A stretch of 64,000 nt of DNA from Salipaludibacillus daqingensis (GCF_029891575.1 NZ_JARZHF010000001.1:496001-560000); one strand, 5' to 3'. Shown: positions 37,336 through 46,953, counted from the first letter of the stretch. Numbers and translations: made by a program. Notes: generated by a model not told the origin, from the sequence alone.

Positions 37336-38469
37336 TTATCTAAATTCGTTCTGGAATGAAAGAGCTAAATAAAATGAAACAAGCTGTTCCGTATCTTTTA
37401 AAGATCTCCCAGTTAACTCTTGAACTCTTTTCAAACGATAGTGAAGCGTATTAATATGAATATGGAGTAATTCTGCTGTAATTTTTGCGTTTAGCTGAGA
37501 TTGCATATAAACGTTCAATGTATAAATCAATTCTTTATCATTTATAATCTCTCCAAGGATATTATCGACCATTTGACTTCTCGTTTGATCGGTTATTTCC
37601 GCTAACGCAATGTCCAATGATAAGTCTTCATAATACATGATTTTTTGCTGTTTTTTAGACGCTCGCAATGCTTTCTTTGCATCTAAATATGACTGATGTA
37701 AATCCTGAGGATGTGGAGCAAGTTTCCCTACTCCAATAAATAACTCTAATTTTTGTTCTCGGTCTACTTCACGCTGACATTCTAGCAACTTTCTTTTTAA
37801 CGTACTCATATCTTCGGTTTTTTCAATACATTTTAATAAAACAAATCGGCCGTTTCCCCATCTAACAACCAAATCTTCTAAATTAAAACTAAACTGGTTA
37901 CGTATTTGCTCTATCACTTCGCTTTCAATCAATCGATCATGCCCTTTATCTAATTCTTCTGCACTTAACTCAAATAAAACGCATACTCTCGGAAGAAACA
38001 TTGATATTCCTAAGATTTCTGCACGATCCATAAAATCTTGATCTAATTGAATGAGTTGAGCCCATTCATATACAAACGTTTCAAGTCCTCGATACTTGGA
38101 TTCCAATCGCTCACTTGAATGTGCTTCCTGTATGATTAACTCTGTCATTCTTTGAATTAATTGGCCAAACTGAACAACCCTTTCTGGTTCACCAGTTATA
38201 CCGATCACTCCGACAACATCTCTAGAAATGATAATTGGTAAATTCAATCCGGCCTTAACACCTTGTAATTTAGAAACATCTTCTTTTCTAATATGAAATG
38301 CTTTTTTCTGCTTTATCGAAATAAATGCTCCTTCATGAAAATCGCCTATTCGAGTTTTATCACTAGCTGCGATAATTACGCCTCTATCATCAACGACAAT
38401 GACTTCTTCATTAACAATATGTGTCACTTCATCCACAATTCGATGCGCTAATGAGGAGAGTAGTTTCAC
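37336..38469 (-). CDS. CdaR-family transcriptional regulator (YsfB-like)
   Basis: 377 residues. N-terminal sugar-diacid recognition domain (residues 1-130, beginning LAHRIVDEVTHIVNEEVIVVDDRGVI), a GGDEF-like middle region, and a C-terminal PucR-type helix-turn-helix (LLHIHINTLHYRLKRVQELTG near 335). The start is GTG 38469, 8 nt after GGAG that lies inside the psd 3' end. Its position next to glcDF matches B. subtilis ysfB, so it probably activates glycolate oxidase in response to glycolate or a related acid. Confidence 0.88.
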   Translation of the reverse strand: MKLLSSLAHRIVDEVTHIVNEEVIVVDDRGVIIAASDKTRIGDFHEGAFISIKQKKAFHIRKEDVSKLQGVKAGLNLPIIISRDVVGVIGITGEPERVVQFGQLIQRMTELIIQEAHSSERLESKYRGLETFVYEWAQLIQLDQDFMDRAEILGISMFLPRVCVLFELSAEELDKGHDRLIESEVIEQIRNQFSFNLEDLVVRWGNGRFVLLKCIEKTEDMSTLKRKLLECQREVDREQKLELFIGVGKLAPHPQDLHQSYLDAKKALRASKKQQKIMYYEDLSLDIALAEITDQTRSQMVDNILGEIINDKELIYTLNVYMQSQLNAKITAELLHIHINTLHYRLKRVQELTGRSLKDTEQLVSFYLALSFQNEFR

Positions 38470-38474
38470 TTACA

Positions 38475-39260
38475 TCACTCCATCCATGTGCCGATAGATT
38501 CTCCTTGCTTCACTTCTAATTCTCCTTGCAAGATAGTGTTGTTAAATGCCATAACATTTTCTTCGAACAAAAGAATCACGGTAGATCCGAAGGAAAAATA
38601 GGCCATTTCTTCCCCTTTATCTACCGTACTTTCTAACTGAGATGGATGGACACTGTTAACATTTAAAGCCCCCACTTTGACGATAGCAACACGCTTGTGC
38701 CGATGCTCTAGTTCCGTTATTAAACGATAATTCGTCGCTAGAGGTTCTTGCCCATAAAAAAGACCCATCGAGTTAACTGGTTCAGAATAGGTCCCTAACG
38801 CCCAGCGTCGGATGATTTTGCCTTTACAAGGACTGTGTATACGATGATAGTCTTTGGGGGATAAATACAGGACACAATAATGACCGTTTTTAAAACGATC
38901 TACGGCAGAATCAAGCCCTAGCATAGTCTGCAAAGAATGCGACTTCCCTTTAACAAGAAATTGTTTATCTTTCGTTATACGTCCAGCTTCTTTCAATACT
39001 CCATCGACGGGACTAATGATATCATCCGTTCGTGTTGAGACAGTTCGACTATTTTCTTTTAACTGTCTAGTAAAGAACTCACTTAATGATGAAAAGCGAT
39101 TCATATCTATAGCTAACTCCTCCGTGTTAATGTTAAATGTTCTAACAAAGGAAGGAATAAGCCACTTACTTGCTTTTGATTGAGTGAACCTTCTTAAAGT
39201 AGCAGTATACATTCTGTTATGAGTTAATTCTAGCATGAGATGATATAACTTTTTCTTCAT
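38475..39260 (-). CDS. psd: Phosphatidylserine decarboxylase proenzyme
   Basis: Makes phosphatidylethanolamine. The self-cleavage site is visible as FGST (in YFSFGSTVILLF near residue 228), where Ser becomes the pyruvoyl group; the usual LGST has Phe instead of Leu. DYHRIHSPCKGKI near 132 holds the conserved His. 261 residues, membrane-associated. Five bp upstream of the cdaR-like gene, whose ribosome binding site is within psd. Confidence 0.93.
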   Translation of the reverse strand: MKKKLYHLMLELTHNRMYTATLRRFTQSKASKWLIPSFVRTFNINTEELAIDMNRFSSLSEFFTRQLKENSRTVSTRTDDIISPVDGVLKEAGRITKDKQFLVKGKSHSLQTMLGLDSAVDRFKNGHYCVLYLSPKDYHRIHSPCKGKIIRRWALGTYSEPVNSMGLFYGQEPLATNYRLITELEHRHKRVAIVKVGALNVNSVHPSQLESTVDKGEEMAYFSFGSTVILLFEENVMAFNNTILQGELEVKQGESIGTWME

Positions 39261-39634
39261 GTAATATCCTAATCTCCTTCTTTATAACTTATAGATTAAT
39301 CTGTAGCTCTATCATATATGGTATAATTAGCTTTTATTATCATTTCATTTTATACTTTATTTAACTTACATTTTTTATTCTCTAATATGCGTACTCCCAA
39401 TATATCTATTCATTATTTTAACATTATCTCTCTTAAAGATCACTGATATTTCCATTAAAAGCATCACGATCGTCTTCCTAATATATGGGGGGCTTTTTTT
39501 ATCAAAGTTCTGTCCAATCAAAGTCTAGATGATTACCTTTATTAAGTCGAAAAAAGAAGATATCAACTACTTTTTTATAGAAAAAATTATTTATACAAAG
39601 ATAAGATGAAACATTTTAGTGGAGGTGGAAACGA
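39261..39634. other. AT-rich divergent intergenic region
   Basis: 374 bp between psd and the nucleotidyltransferase fusion. Several promoter-like TATAAT/TATGAT hexamers occur but none has a convincing -35 at the right distance. No gene seen. Confidence 0.4.
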
Positions 39635-42223
39635 ATGCAAATTATATTATCTCATACCAATTTAGATTTCGATGGATTAGCATCTATGATTGCAGCCAAA
39701 AAGATATATCCTTTAGCTGAAATTGTATTACCTTCAAAACTTTCTCCAGAAGTGGAACATTTCCTTGCTATCTATAAAGATACTTTTCCATTTCAAAGGA
39801 AAAAAAACATACGTTTTGATCGAGTTCGAGAAGTTATTTTAGTTGATGCAAGTGATCCTAAACGAACGGGTGATTTTAATGAATGCCTCCCCAAATCTAT
39901 TTCGTACATCGTTTATGATCACCATCCTGCGACAGATGGGACTGTTTACTTCTCAGAAGGAACAATCGAAAGTGTTGGAGCAACAATCACCTTGTTAGCA
40001 GAAAAATTAATGGAACAGAAAATTACGATTTCTCCTTTTGAAGCAACAGTGTTTTCTTTAGGAGTTTACTCCGATACTGGCGCTTTTACATATCCACATA
40101 CAACTGCGCGAGACCTTCAAGCTGGGGCATATTTTATGGAACAAGGTGCAAACCTTCTTGTTGTTGATCAGTTTAGGGAAGCTCCTTTAAAAGAAGATCA
40201 GCAGAAACTTTATCAACAGCTATTAGATAATAGCGATCTTATATCGATCGATGGAATTGATATTTGTATTGCCACGCATGCTCAAAAACAGTATACCGGC
40301 CATTTAGCTTCCGTGACGAGGAAACTATTACAAATTACCGGTGCTGATGTCGTATTTTCTATTGCTGAAATGGGACACAAAACATTTATCACGGTAAGAG
40401 CAACGTCAGATAGAGTAAACGTCTTACCTTTAATCTACTCTCTTGATGGAGGAGGGCATGAAAAAGCCGCTGCAGCAGTAGTCCGAAATCAAACTTCCGA
40501 AGACATCTATAAAATTGTAAAGAAGAATCTTCCGCAAATTGTAAAACCTTCGTTAATCGCTAAGGACATGATGTCTTGTCCTGTAAGAGTTATTGCACCA
40601 CAGACAACAATTGAAACAGCGTCAAAAATGCTATATCGCTACGGACACACAGGCTTTCCAGTCGTAGAAGATGACAAGCTAATCGGAATTATTTCTAGAA
40701 GAGATGTAGATAAAGCACTTCACCATCAGTTAGGGCATGCTCCTGTGAAAGGATATATGAGTCACCAACCAATCACTATAGGATTGAATGAGAAAATCGA
40801 ACAAATTCGTGAGTTAATGATTGAGGATCGTGTAGGAAGATTACCCGTTGTTGAAAATGGTCAACTAGTAGGTATTGTATCCAGAACAGATGTTATCCAA
40901 GCAATGCACGGTAAAAAAGGAGTCAACATTACATTTTCTCCGTCTTCCGCCGCTCCACTGAAACGACAACTTATTCAAACAATGAGAAGACATCTTTCCC
41001 CAACCATTTATCAACTATTGGAAATCATAGGAGAAGAAGCCGGAAACTTATCGATGAGAGCTTACCTTATCGGTGGCATGGTAAGGGATCTATTATTAGA
41101 AAAAGAAAATGAAGACATGGATATTGTTGTAGAAGGAGACGGTATTTCTTTAGCCCTTCATTTACAAAACATATATGGTGGAAAAGTAAGAAAACATGAC
41201 GAATTTCGAACAGCTACATGGAAACATCCATCAGGATTCAAAGTGGACCTTACAAGTGCAAGAACAGAATATTATGATTTCCCAGCTGCCCTTCCTAAAG
41301 TAGAAATGTCTACAATAAAAGAAGACTTATTTCGAAGAGATTTTACAATCAACGCGATGGGAATTTGCCTTCACAAAGACGAATTTGGTGAACTGATTGA
41401 TTACTTCCATGGTTTCGAAGATTTACGAAAAGGAAAACTTAGAGTTCTCTATAATTTAAGTTTTGTCGAAGATCCAACAAGGATTCTTCGCGCTATTCGA
41501 TTTGAAAGTCGCTTTCAATTCAGAATGGATGCACAGACAGAGCGTTTAGCCACGCAATCTGCTAATAACCTTCAGTCTGTTTCTAAACCTCGCTTATCCA
41601 GTGAGTTAGTTCGCTTATTTTATGAAGAAGATCCAAGTTATGGAGTAGAAAGAATACAAGAACTATCTCTTACTAAATTTATGATTCCAACCCCTACTTC
41701 TGAACGAGAAGCTAAAGAACACGTAAAACTTTTACACACATGGCATAAGAAGTTTGTCACAGAAAAAATAACCGTTAATCGGTCCATTTGGATTTGTTAT
41801 TGGTTTATACTTACTTCGAAAAAGGTAAAGGAACAAACAAGCATCCAGCGGTATTGTTTAACAAAAGAAGATTTAAAAACGTTACATGCTCTAGAAGCTC
41901 TAGTATTGAATAGAAACAATTATTCCTTTGAAAACATATCTAAAACCAAATTACACGAGATGTTTGCATCATATCAACTTGAACCTTTGGTAAGTTTTTT
42001 TACGATCCTTAAAATGAAGGACAAAAAGCATTTATTCCATTACTTGCTTGAACGAGAAAAATTAGACCGTAAATTAGCAGGGGATGATTTGATAGAAATT
42101 GGCTTAACACCAAGTCCTTTATTTCGAGAAATTCTCTTCTATGGAGAAACAGTACAATTGGAGTTCCCTTCTATTACGAAAGAGGAACTATTAGAAAAGG
42201 TCAAAACTACATTTTATCTTTGA
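39635..42223 (+). CDS. DHH/DHHA1-CBS-CBS-tRNA nucleotidyltransferase fusion, likely A-adding enzyme
   Basis: 862 residues. An N-terminal DHH phosphoesterase domain (HTNLDFDGLAS near 7, DHHPATDG near 93) is followed by DHHA1 (GGGHEKAAAAV near 270), two CBS domains (about 308-365 and 372-430), then a class II nucleotidyltransferase head: GGMVRDLLL near 478, the metal-binding MDIVVEG near 498, RRDFTINAMG near 568, and EDPTRILRAIRFE near 612. The same architecture occurs in bacteria that split CCA addition between a CC-adding and an A-adding enzyme, as reported for B. halodurans. So this one probably adds the terminal A. The DHH part may hydrolyse short RNAs; the CBS pair may bind nucleotides. 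Confidence 0.85.
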   Translation: MQIILSHTNLDFDGLASMIAAKKIYPLAEIVLPSKLSPEVEHFLAIYKDTFPFQRKKNIRFDRVREVILVDASDPKRTGDFNECLPKSISYIVYDHHPATDGTVYFSEGTIESVGATITLLAEKLMEQKITISPFEATVFSLGVYSDTGAFTYPHTTARDLQAGAYFMEQGANLLVVDQFREAPLKEDQQKLYQQLLDNSDLISIDGIDICIATHAQKQYTGHLASVTRKLLQITGADVVFSIAEMGHKTFITVRATSDRVNVLPLIYSLDGGGHEKAAAAVVRNQTSEDIYKIVKKNLPQIVKPSLIAKDMMSCPVRVIAPQTTIETASKMLYRYGHTGFPVVEDDKLIGIISRRDVDKALHHQLGHAPVKGYMSHQPITIGLNEKIEQIRELMIEDRVGRLPVVENGQLVGIVSRTDVIQAMHGKKGVNITFSPSSAAPLKRQLIQTMRRHLSPTIYQLLEIIGEEAGNLSMRAYLIGGMVRDLLLEKENEDMDIVVEGDGISLALHLQNIYGGKVRKHDEFRTATWKHPSGFKVDLTSARTEYYDFPAALPKVEMSTIKEDLFRRDFTINAMGICLHKDEFGELIDYFHGFEDLRKGKLRVLYNLSFVEDPTRILRAIRFESRFQFRMDAQTERLATQSANNLQSVSKPRLSSELVRLFYEEDPSYGVERIQELSLTKFMIPTPTSEREAKEHVKLLHTWHKKFVTEKITVNRSIWICYWFILTSKKVKEQTSIQRYCLTKEDLKTLHALEALVLNRNNYSFENISKTKLHEMFASYQLEPLVSFFTILKMKDKKHLFHYLLEREKLDRKLAGDDLIEIGLTPSPLFREILFYGETVQLEFPSITKEELLEKVKTTFYL

Positions 42224-42421
42224 AAATGATCATTTGTATATGCTGCTTTTTCTCATTGATAGACGAAATTGTGATAATGATATTATTGCAAAAACTTATT
42301 TCTTGATCTTAAAATTTTAGTAACCTATAATACAAAATGTACAAGATTATAAAGATACACTCATTGACTCGAAGCTCATTTCGTATCTATTTGTTTTAAA
42401 GGATGATTCAAACAACCTCAA

Positions 42422-42443
42422 TCAAGTGAAGAAATTCACTTGA
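42422..42443 (+). terminator. Perfect hairpin, possible terminator of the nucleotidyltransferase gene
   Basis: 9-bp perfect arms TCAAGTGAA/TTCACTTGA with a GAAA tetraloop, followed by CATTTTCTTC. It lies 200 bp after the stop and just upstream of ykuU, so it may instead be a control site of ykuU. A TTGACA hexamer overlaps its right edge (42440-42445). Confidence 0.5.
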
Positions 42444-42483
42444 CATTTTCTTCACATAATGCCAAAATGTATTATGTATTAAA

Positions 42484-42498
42484 TGATAATAATTATTA
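42484..42498 (+). promoter_or_regulatory. Fur/PerR-family operator upstream of ykuU
   Basis: A 15-bp 7-1-7 element, TGATAATAATTATTA. It differs at one position from the Fur consensus and at two from the PerR consensus. It ends 21 bp before the ykuU start, a repressing position. Fur and PerR cannot be told apart from sequence alone. Confidence 0.7.
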
Positions 42499-42519
42499 AC
42501 AACAAGGAGAGATTCAGAT

Positions 42520-43065
42520 ATGTCCGAAAAAAGAATGGTAGCAAAACAGGCACCGAGATTTGAAATGGATGCGGTAATGCCTAATAAAGAATTCAATAAA
42601 GTATCATTAGAGGAAAACATGAAAAATGATAAATGGACAGTTCTTTTCTTCTATCCAATGGACTTTACTTTTGTATGTCCAACAGAAATTACTTCCCTTA
42701 GTGATCGATTTGATGAATTTGAAGATTTAGATGCTGAGGTAATTGGTGTATCCACAGATACAATTCATACTCACCTTGCATGGATTAATACAGATCGTGA
42801 TAGCAATGGTTTAGGTGATCTACTCTACCCATTAGCTGCTGATACGAACCATACTGTCGCTCGAGACTATGGTGTTCTTATTGAAGATGAAGGTGTAGCT
42901 TTACGAGGATTGTTCATCGTAAGTCCAGAAGGGGAATTAATGTATTCTGTCGTCAACCATAATAACATTGGTCGTGATGTAGATGAAACGTTAAGAGTCC
43001 TTCAAGCACTTCAAACTGGCGGACTTTGCCCTGCAAACTGGAAGCCAGGTCAAGCTACTTTATAA
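42520..43065 (+). CDS. ykuU: 2-Cys peroxiredoxin YkuU
   Basis: Peroxide-reducing thiol enzyme, 181 residues. The peroxidatic Cys is in FYPMDFTFVCPTEI (near residue 52) and the resolving Cys in GGLCPANW (near 170). It is strikingly similar along its length to B. subtilis YkuU as I recall it. AAGGAGAG precedes the ATG. ykuV follows after a terminator and may supply reducing power. The Fur/PerR-like box suggests induction by peroxide or iron limitation. Confidence 0.94.
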   Translation: MSEKRMVAKQAPRFEMDAVMPNKEFNKVSLEENMKNDKWTVLFFYPMDFTFVCPTEITSLSDRFDEFEDLDAEVIGVSTDTIHTHLAWINTDRDSNGLGDLLYPLAADTNHTVARDYGVLIEDEGVALRGLFIVSPEGELMYSVVNHNNIGRDVDETLRVLQALQTGGLCPANWKPGQATL

Positions 43066-43092
43066 TGAATGAAGACTACAACTCAATAAGAT

Positions 43093-43121
43093 GAAATCGT
43101 CCTTTTGGACGATTTCGTTTT
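43093..43121 (+). terminator. Terminator of ykuU
   Basis: 10-bp perfect stem GAAATCGTCC/GGACGATTTC with TTTT loop, followed by GTTTTG. Confidence 0.85.
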
Positions 43122-43182
43122 GTATGATATAACTAGTTTAATCAAACGATAAAATATTAAGTATATAGAGGAGTGTCAACAA

Positions 43183-43632
43183 ATGAAACTTCGTGAAGAG
43201 ATGCCAGAATTAACTGGTGCTACGAAATGGTTAAATGGAGAATTATCTAAAGATGAATTAGTAGGTGACAAACCAACACTTATTCATTTTTGGTCAGTAA
43301 GTTGCGGATTATGTAAGGATGCTATGCCTGACGTTAATGAATTCCGCGATGAATATGAAGACGAATTAAATGTGATGGCTGTTCATATGCCACGTTCTGA
43401 GAAAGACTTGGATATGAGTGTCATTCAAGCAACTGCTCAAGGACATGACATTACACAACCTATCTTCGTAGATAGTGAACACAAATTAACAGATGCTTTC
43501 GAAAATCAATATGTGCCTGCTTATTATGTTTTTGATGAAAAAGGACAACTTCGACATTTCCAAGCTGGCGGAGGTGGCATGAAAATGCTCCGTAAACGTG
43601 TCAATCGTGTCCTTGGAATTGAAGCAAAATAA
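43183..43632 (+). CDS. ykuV: Thiol-disulfide oxidoreductase YkuV
   Basis: 149-residue thioredoxin-fold protein of the TlpA/ResA group without a signal peptide, so cytoplasmic. Active site SCGLC (B. subtilis YkuV has CHLC in the same place) near residue 45, with the cis-Pro region YVPAYYVF near 108. Lies just downstream of ykuU with its own ribosome binding site. A partnership with YkuU is inferred from gene order. Confidence 0.93.
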   Translation: MKLREEMPELTGATKWLNGELSKDELVGDKPTLIHFWSVSCGLCKDAMPDVNEFRDEYEDELNVMAVHMPRSEKDLDMSVIQATAQGHDITQPIFVDSEHKLTDAFENQYVPAYYVFDEKGQLRHFQAGGGGMKMLRKRVNRVLGIEAK

Positions 43633-43643
43633 ATATAAAAATA

Positions 43644-43687
43644 AAAAGGACAAAACAGTTTTAATCGTTAAACGTTTTGTCTTTTTT
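43644..43687 (+). terminator. Terminator of ykuV
   Basis: AAAAAGGACAAAAC pairs with GTTTTGTCTTTTTT (one G-U), loop 16 nt, T-run on the plus strand. Confidence 0.75.
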
Positions 43688-43706
43688 TATATTTACTTTC
43701 CGCATT

Positions 43707-44786
43707 TTATAAAATGGAATCATGATACAAAAAAACTTCTTTAATATTTAACATACGATTCTCTCGCATATCAATAAACATAGAATCTAATTCTATTAAA
43801 GGTCGATTTATTTCTTCTTTAAACAGTTGAACAATCTTTGCTCTTCTTCCATCATCCAGTTCAATTTCATGCCCAATATATCCACTAAGAATATGTTCCA
43901 CAAAAGGAAATACAATCTCACCATTTAGCTTTCCTCTATATACTTCTTGAATAAGTTCGTCAAGAGCGTCAAATGGCAAAAGTTTTTGTCTGTACACACG
44001 TTCTGAAGATATGGCATCATACGTATCAGCAACTGCAATAATTTGAGTAAGGAATGGAATATTTTCTTTCAACCCAAATGGATATCCAGAACCATCTAAC
44101 CGTTCATGATGACAAAGGGTGCCATTTAAAATACTTTCATCAATTCCCTCCATCTGTTGAAGGATATCTTTTCCGTAAGACGGGTGTTTTTTTACTTCCG
44201 CAAATTCTTCCACCGTTAGCTTCGTTTCTTTATTTAAAATATGTAACGGCACTTTCATTTTTCCAATATCATGTAAAAAGCCAATTTCACCTAATTTAAT
44301 TGTATCTGAAAAGGGTAACCGTAAAATTTTCCCGATTGTAGCTGACATTAATCCCACATTTATACTATGCCGGTAAGTATACTCATCGTGGCCTTTGATG
44401 TGACGAAGCTCTAAAAAAATATTCGGTCCATGTAAAACTTTTTCAAGAAGAGGTTTAAAAGGTACCATAAACTCTTGTAATTGTGGTACTTCCCTTGAAA
44501 TTGCTTCGTGAAAAAGTCTTTTCACTTCAATTAAATTTTCATTATATTGTGCTGATATTTCCTTTTTAAAAGCAAAGATTTGTTTCGTTTGCTCTTCAAT
44601 TGGTGATTCCAATTGAGGCTGTAACTCTATGTTATCAATTTGATGATTTTTCAAGATCGTCAAATGCCAATGAGTTAATACTGTCCCTTTTCGAAGTAAA
44701 AAATGTCCCGATGCTGAAACCACATCATTAGCTAATGATCTCCCAACAATAGAATGATTCCACTTCCCTCGGTCACACAATTCCAT
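43707..44786 (-). CDS. HD-GYP domain protein, putative cyclic-di-GMP phosphodiesterase
   Basis: 359 residues. A 120-residue N-terminal region of unclear fold is followed by an HD-GYP domain: HSINVGLMS near 137, the HD pair FLHDIGKMKVP near 168, HHERLDGSGYP near 224, and VADTYDAISSER near 250. The GYP triplet is present (SGYP). The family hydrolyses cyclic-di-GMP; some members act on other dinucleotides. Monocistronic on the minus strand, no ligand domain recognised. Confidence 0.88.
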   Translation of the reverse strand: MELCDRGKWNHSIVGRSLANDVVSASGHFLLRKGTVLTHWHLTILKNHQIDNIELQPQLESPIEEQTKQIFAFKKEISAQYNENLIEVKRLFHEAISREVPQLQEFMVPFKPLLEKVLHGPNIFLELRHIKGHDEYTYRHSINVGLMSATIGKILRLPFSDTIKLGEIGFLHDIGKMKVPLHILNKETKLTVEEFAEVKKHPSYGKDILQQMEGIDESILNGTLCHHERLDGSGYPFGLKENIPFLTQIIAVADTYDAISSERVYRQKLLPFDALDELIQEVYRGKLNGEIVFPFVEHILSGYIGHEIELDDGRRAKIVQLFKEEINRPLIELDSMFIDMRENRMLNIKEVFLYHDSIL

Positions 44787-45082
44787 ATACCCACCTCATT
44801 TTAACTCTTATTTTGGAATTTATTTCTATATGGTTATAATATAACATAATAAAGACCCATAATATTACTTAAAATCAAAATTTATAGATAGTGATCAGGA
44901 CTTTATAACCATTAGTTAATATTGTTATATTTATCACTTGAACCATATGAAAATAGTATAGACGTCTGATTAACCAATACTATTATAGATAAAATCACCC
45001 TCTATTATAGAATTTTTTTGCATCTGTTAAATCTCTGTGGTACGTTTAATTTGATGGTATTTACTTTGAAAGGATGATAACA

Positions 45083-45790
45083 ATGAGCGTACATATCGAT
45101 GCAAAACAAGGAGATATTGCAGAGTCTATTTTGCTACCTGGAGACCCATTACGAGCAAAATACATTGCAGAAAATTTTCTAGAGGATGTCACTTGCTATA
45201 ATGAAGTCCGTGGAATGTTAGGTTTTACAGGAACATACAAAGGTAAAAGAGTTTCTGTACAAGGGACAGGAATGGGAGTCCCTTCTATTTCTATTTATGT
45301 TCATGAATTAATTAACAGCTATAATGTGAAAAATTTAATCCGAGTAGGAACTTGCGGAGCAATTCAGAAAGATGTAAAAGTAAGAGATGTGATTCTTGCT
45401 ATGAGTGCAACGACAAACTCAGGCGTAAACAGACATCAATTTAAAGGGATGGATTTTGCACCTACTGCAAATTTCGACCTTTTAAAGAAAGCATACGATG
45501 GTGCGAAAGAACATAATATGAGCGTAAATGTAGGAAGTGTGTTTACAAGCGACGTTTTCTACAATGATGATAAAGAAATTATTCCTTTATTAGCTTCTCA
45601 CCAAGTACTTGCAGTTGAAATGGAAACCTCAGCTCTATACACAATAGCAGCACGTTTTGGTGTAAATGCATTATCAGTTCTAACTGTCAGTGACCACATT
45701 TTAACTGGGGAAGAAACAAGTTCTCAAGAGCGGCAAGAAACATTCAATGAAATGGTTGATGTTGCTCTTACTGCAGCTATTGCAGAGTAA
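45083..45790 (+). CDS. deoD: Purine-nucleoside phosphorylase DeoD
   Basis: Hexameric trimeric-type phosphorylase that cleaves purine (deoxy)nucleosides. N-terminus [22 protein letters not shown] fits the family; phosphate site [11 protein letters not shown] near residue 20; [10 protein letters not shown] near 178; catalytic Asp in TVSDHI near 203. ATG 45083 has GAAAGGA 8 nt upstream and gives 235 residues; an earlier in-frame ATG at 45074 adds only three. Confidence 0.96.
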   Translation: MSVHIDAKQGDIAESILLPGDPLRAKYIAENFLEDVTCYNEVRGMLGFTGTYKGKRVSVQGTGMGVPSISIYVHELINSYNVKNLIRVGTCGAIQKDVKVRDVILAMSATTNSGVNRHQFKGMDFAPTANFDLLKKAYDGAKEHNMSVNVGSVFTSDVFYNDDKEIIPLLASHQVLAVEMETSALYTIAARFGVNALSVLTVSDHILTGEETSSQERQETFNEMVDVALTAAIAE

Positions 45791-45802
45791 TTAGCTCAGA
45801 AA

Positions 45803-45838
45803 TAAAGAGGCTGTCACATTGAACAGCCTCTTTATATT
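45803..45838 (+). terminator. Terminator between deoD and lplJ (converging genes)
   Basis: 12-bp perfect stem TAAAGAGGCTGT/ACAGCCTCTTTA, 8-nt loop, then TATTTT. Confidence 0.85.
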
Positions 45839-45861
45839 TTAAGTACCCCACGCATGATTTA

Positions 45862-46848
45862 TTAATAAATCAACTCAATAAACCCTTCTCGAGAAATTCT
45901 CCCGAAATAAAATGTCATATCCAAATTGGCTAAAGCATCATGAATAGCATTTTTCTCATATTTAACGTCGGTCAACAGTTCTTCTACATCACTGACATCT
46001 CCAACGCCAAAGAAATCGCCAAATATTTTGCACTCTTTAATCGTACCTTTAGACACATTGAGGCGAACATCAATGGTTCCTGCATCAAACCGTTTCGAAC
46101 GTTGCAAATCAAACTTCGGTGATTTCCCATAGTTCCATTCCCACTTCTTATAACGATCCTGTGAGATCTTTTCTATTCCTTTCCAATCTTCTTCTGTTAA
46201 TGTATATTTTTCCATTTGCCCATCTGAAAAAATATAGTCTAACAGCACTTTTTTCAACTCATCTACTGTGAGCTTGTCTTCAAGAAATTCGTTGATGTTT
46301 GCTACTCGACTGCGAATCGATTTGATCCCTTTAGAGCGAATTTTTTCTTCATTCACATTCAGCGCATCAACAGCTTTTTCGATCTCTGAGTCTAACAATA
46401 ACGTTCCGTGACTGAACATTCGACCTTTTGTTGTGTATTGCGCATTACCCGAAATTTTTCTCTCACCTACGTGAATATCATTTCTTCCACTAAGTTTTGC
46501 TTCCACACCTAGCTTTTCCAATGCTTGTGTCACCGGTTCTGTGAACTTTTGAAAGTTAGAGAAACTGTCTCCATCGTCTTTCGTCAAAAAACTAAAGTTC
46601 AAGTTACCTAAATCATGATATACCGCTCCACCTCCAGAGAGACGCCTTACGATATGAATACCTTCTTTATCAACGTAATCTTTATTAATTTCTTCGATTG
46701 TATTTTGATTTTTCCCAATAATTATCGATGGTTCATTTACATAAAAAAGTAAATAAGTATCATCAATTGGAAGATTTCTTAATGCATATTCCTCAATTGC
46801 TAAATTAATCGTAGGGTCTGTAATATTTTCATTATCAATAAATTTCAT
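45862..46848 (-). CDS. lplJ: Lipoate-protein ligase LplJ
   Basis: Attaches free lipoate to E2 subunits and GcvH through lipoyl-AMP. Signature RRLSGGGAVYHDLGNLNFSF near residue 70 and KISGNAQY near 133, with the LplA C-terminal accessory domain. ATG 46848 is chosen over an upstream in-frame start because GAGGAGG is 8 nt before it and the N-terminus MKFIDNENITDP fits the family; 328 residues. Close to B. subtilis LplJ. Confidence 0.93.
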   Translation of the reverse strand: MKFIDNENITDPTINLAIEEYALRNLPIDDTYLLFYVNEPSIIIGKNQNTIEEINKDYVDKEGIHIVRRLSGGGAVYHDLGNLNFSFLTKDDGDSFSNFQKFTEPVTQALEKLGVEAKLSGRNDIHVGERKISGNAQYTTKGRMFSHGTLLLDSEIEKAVDALNVNEEKIRSKGIKSIRSRVANINEFLEDKLTVDELKKVLLDYIFSDGQMEKYTLTEEDWKGIEKISQDRYKKWEWNYGKSPKFDLQRSKRFDAGTIDVRLNVSKGTIKECKIFGDFFGVGDVSDVEELLTDVKYEKNAIHDALANLDMTFYFGRISREGFIELIY

Positions 46849-46953
46849 GAAATATCCTCCTCGTCCAAATTCTATCGTCATTATCTTATCACATCTTAGC
46901 ATGAAAAATTAAATGGTTTGCAAAGGTATAGGAGTGGAGGATAGATCTATAGT

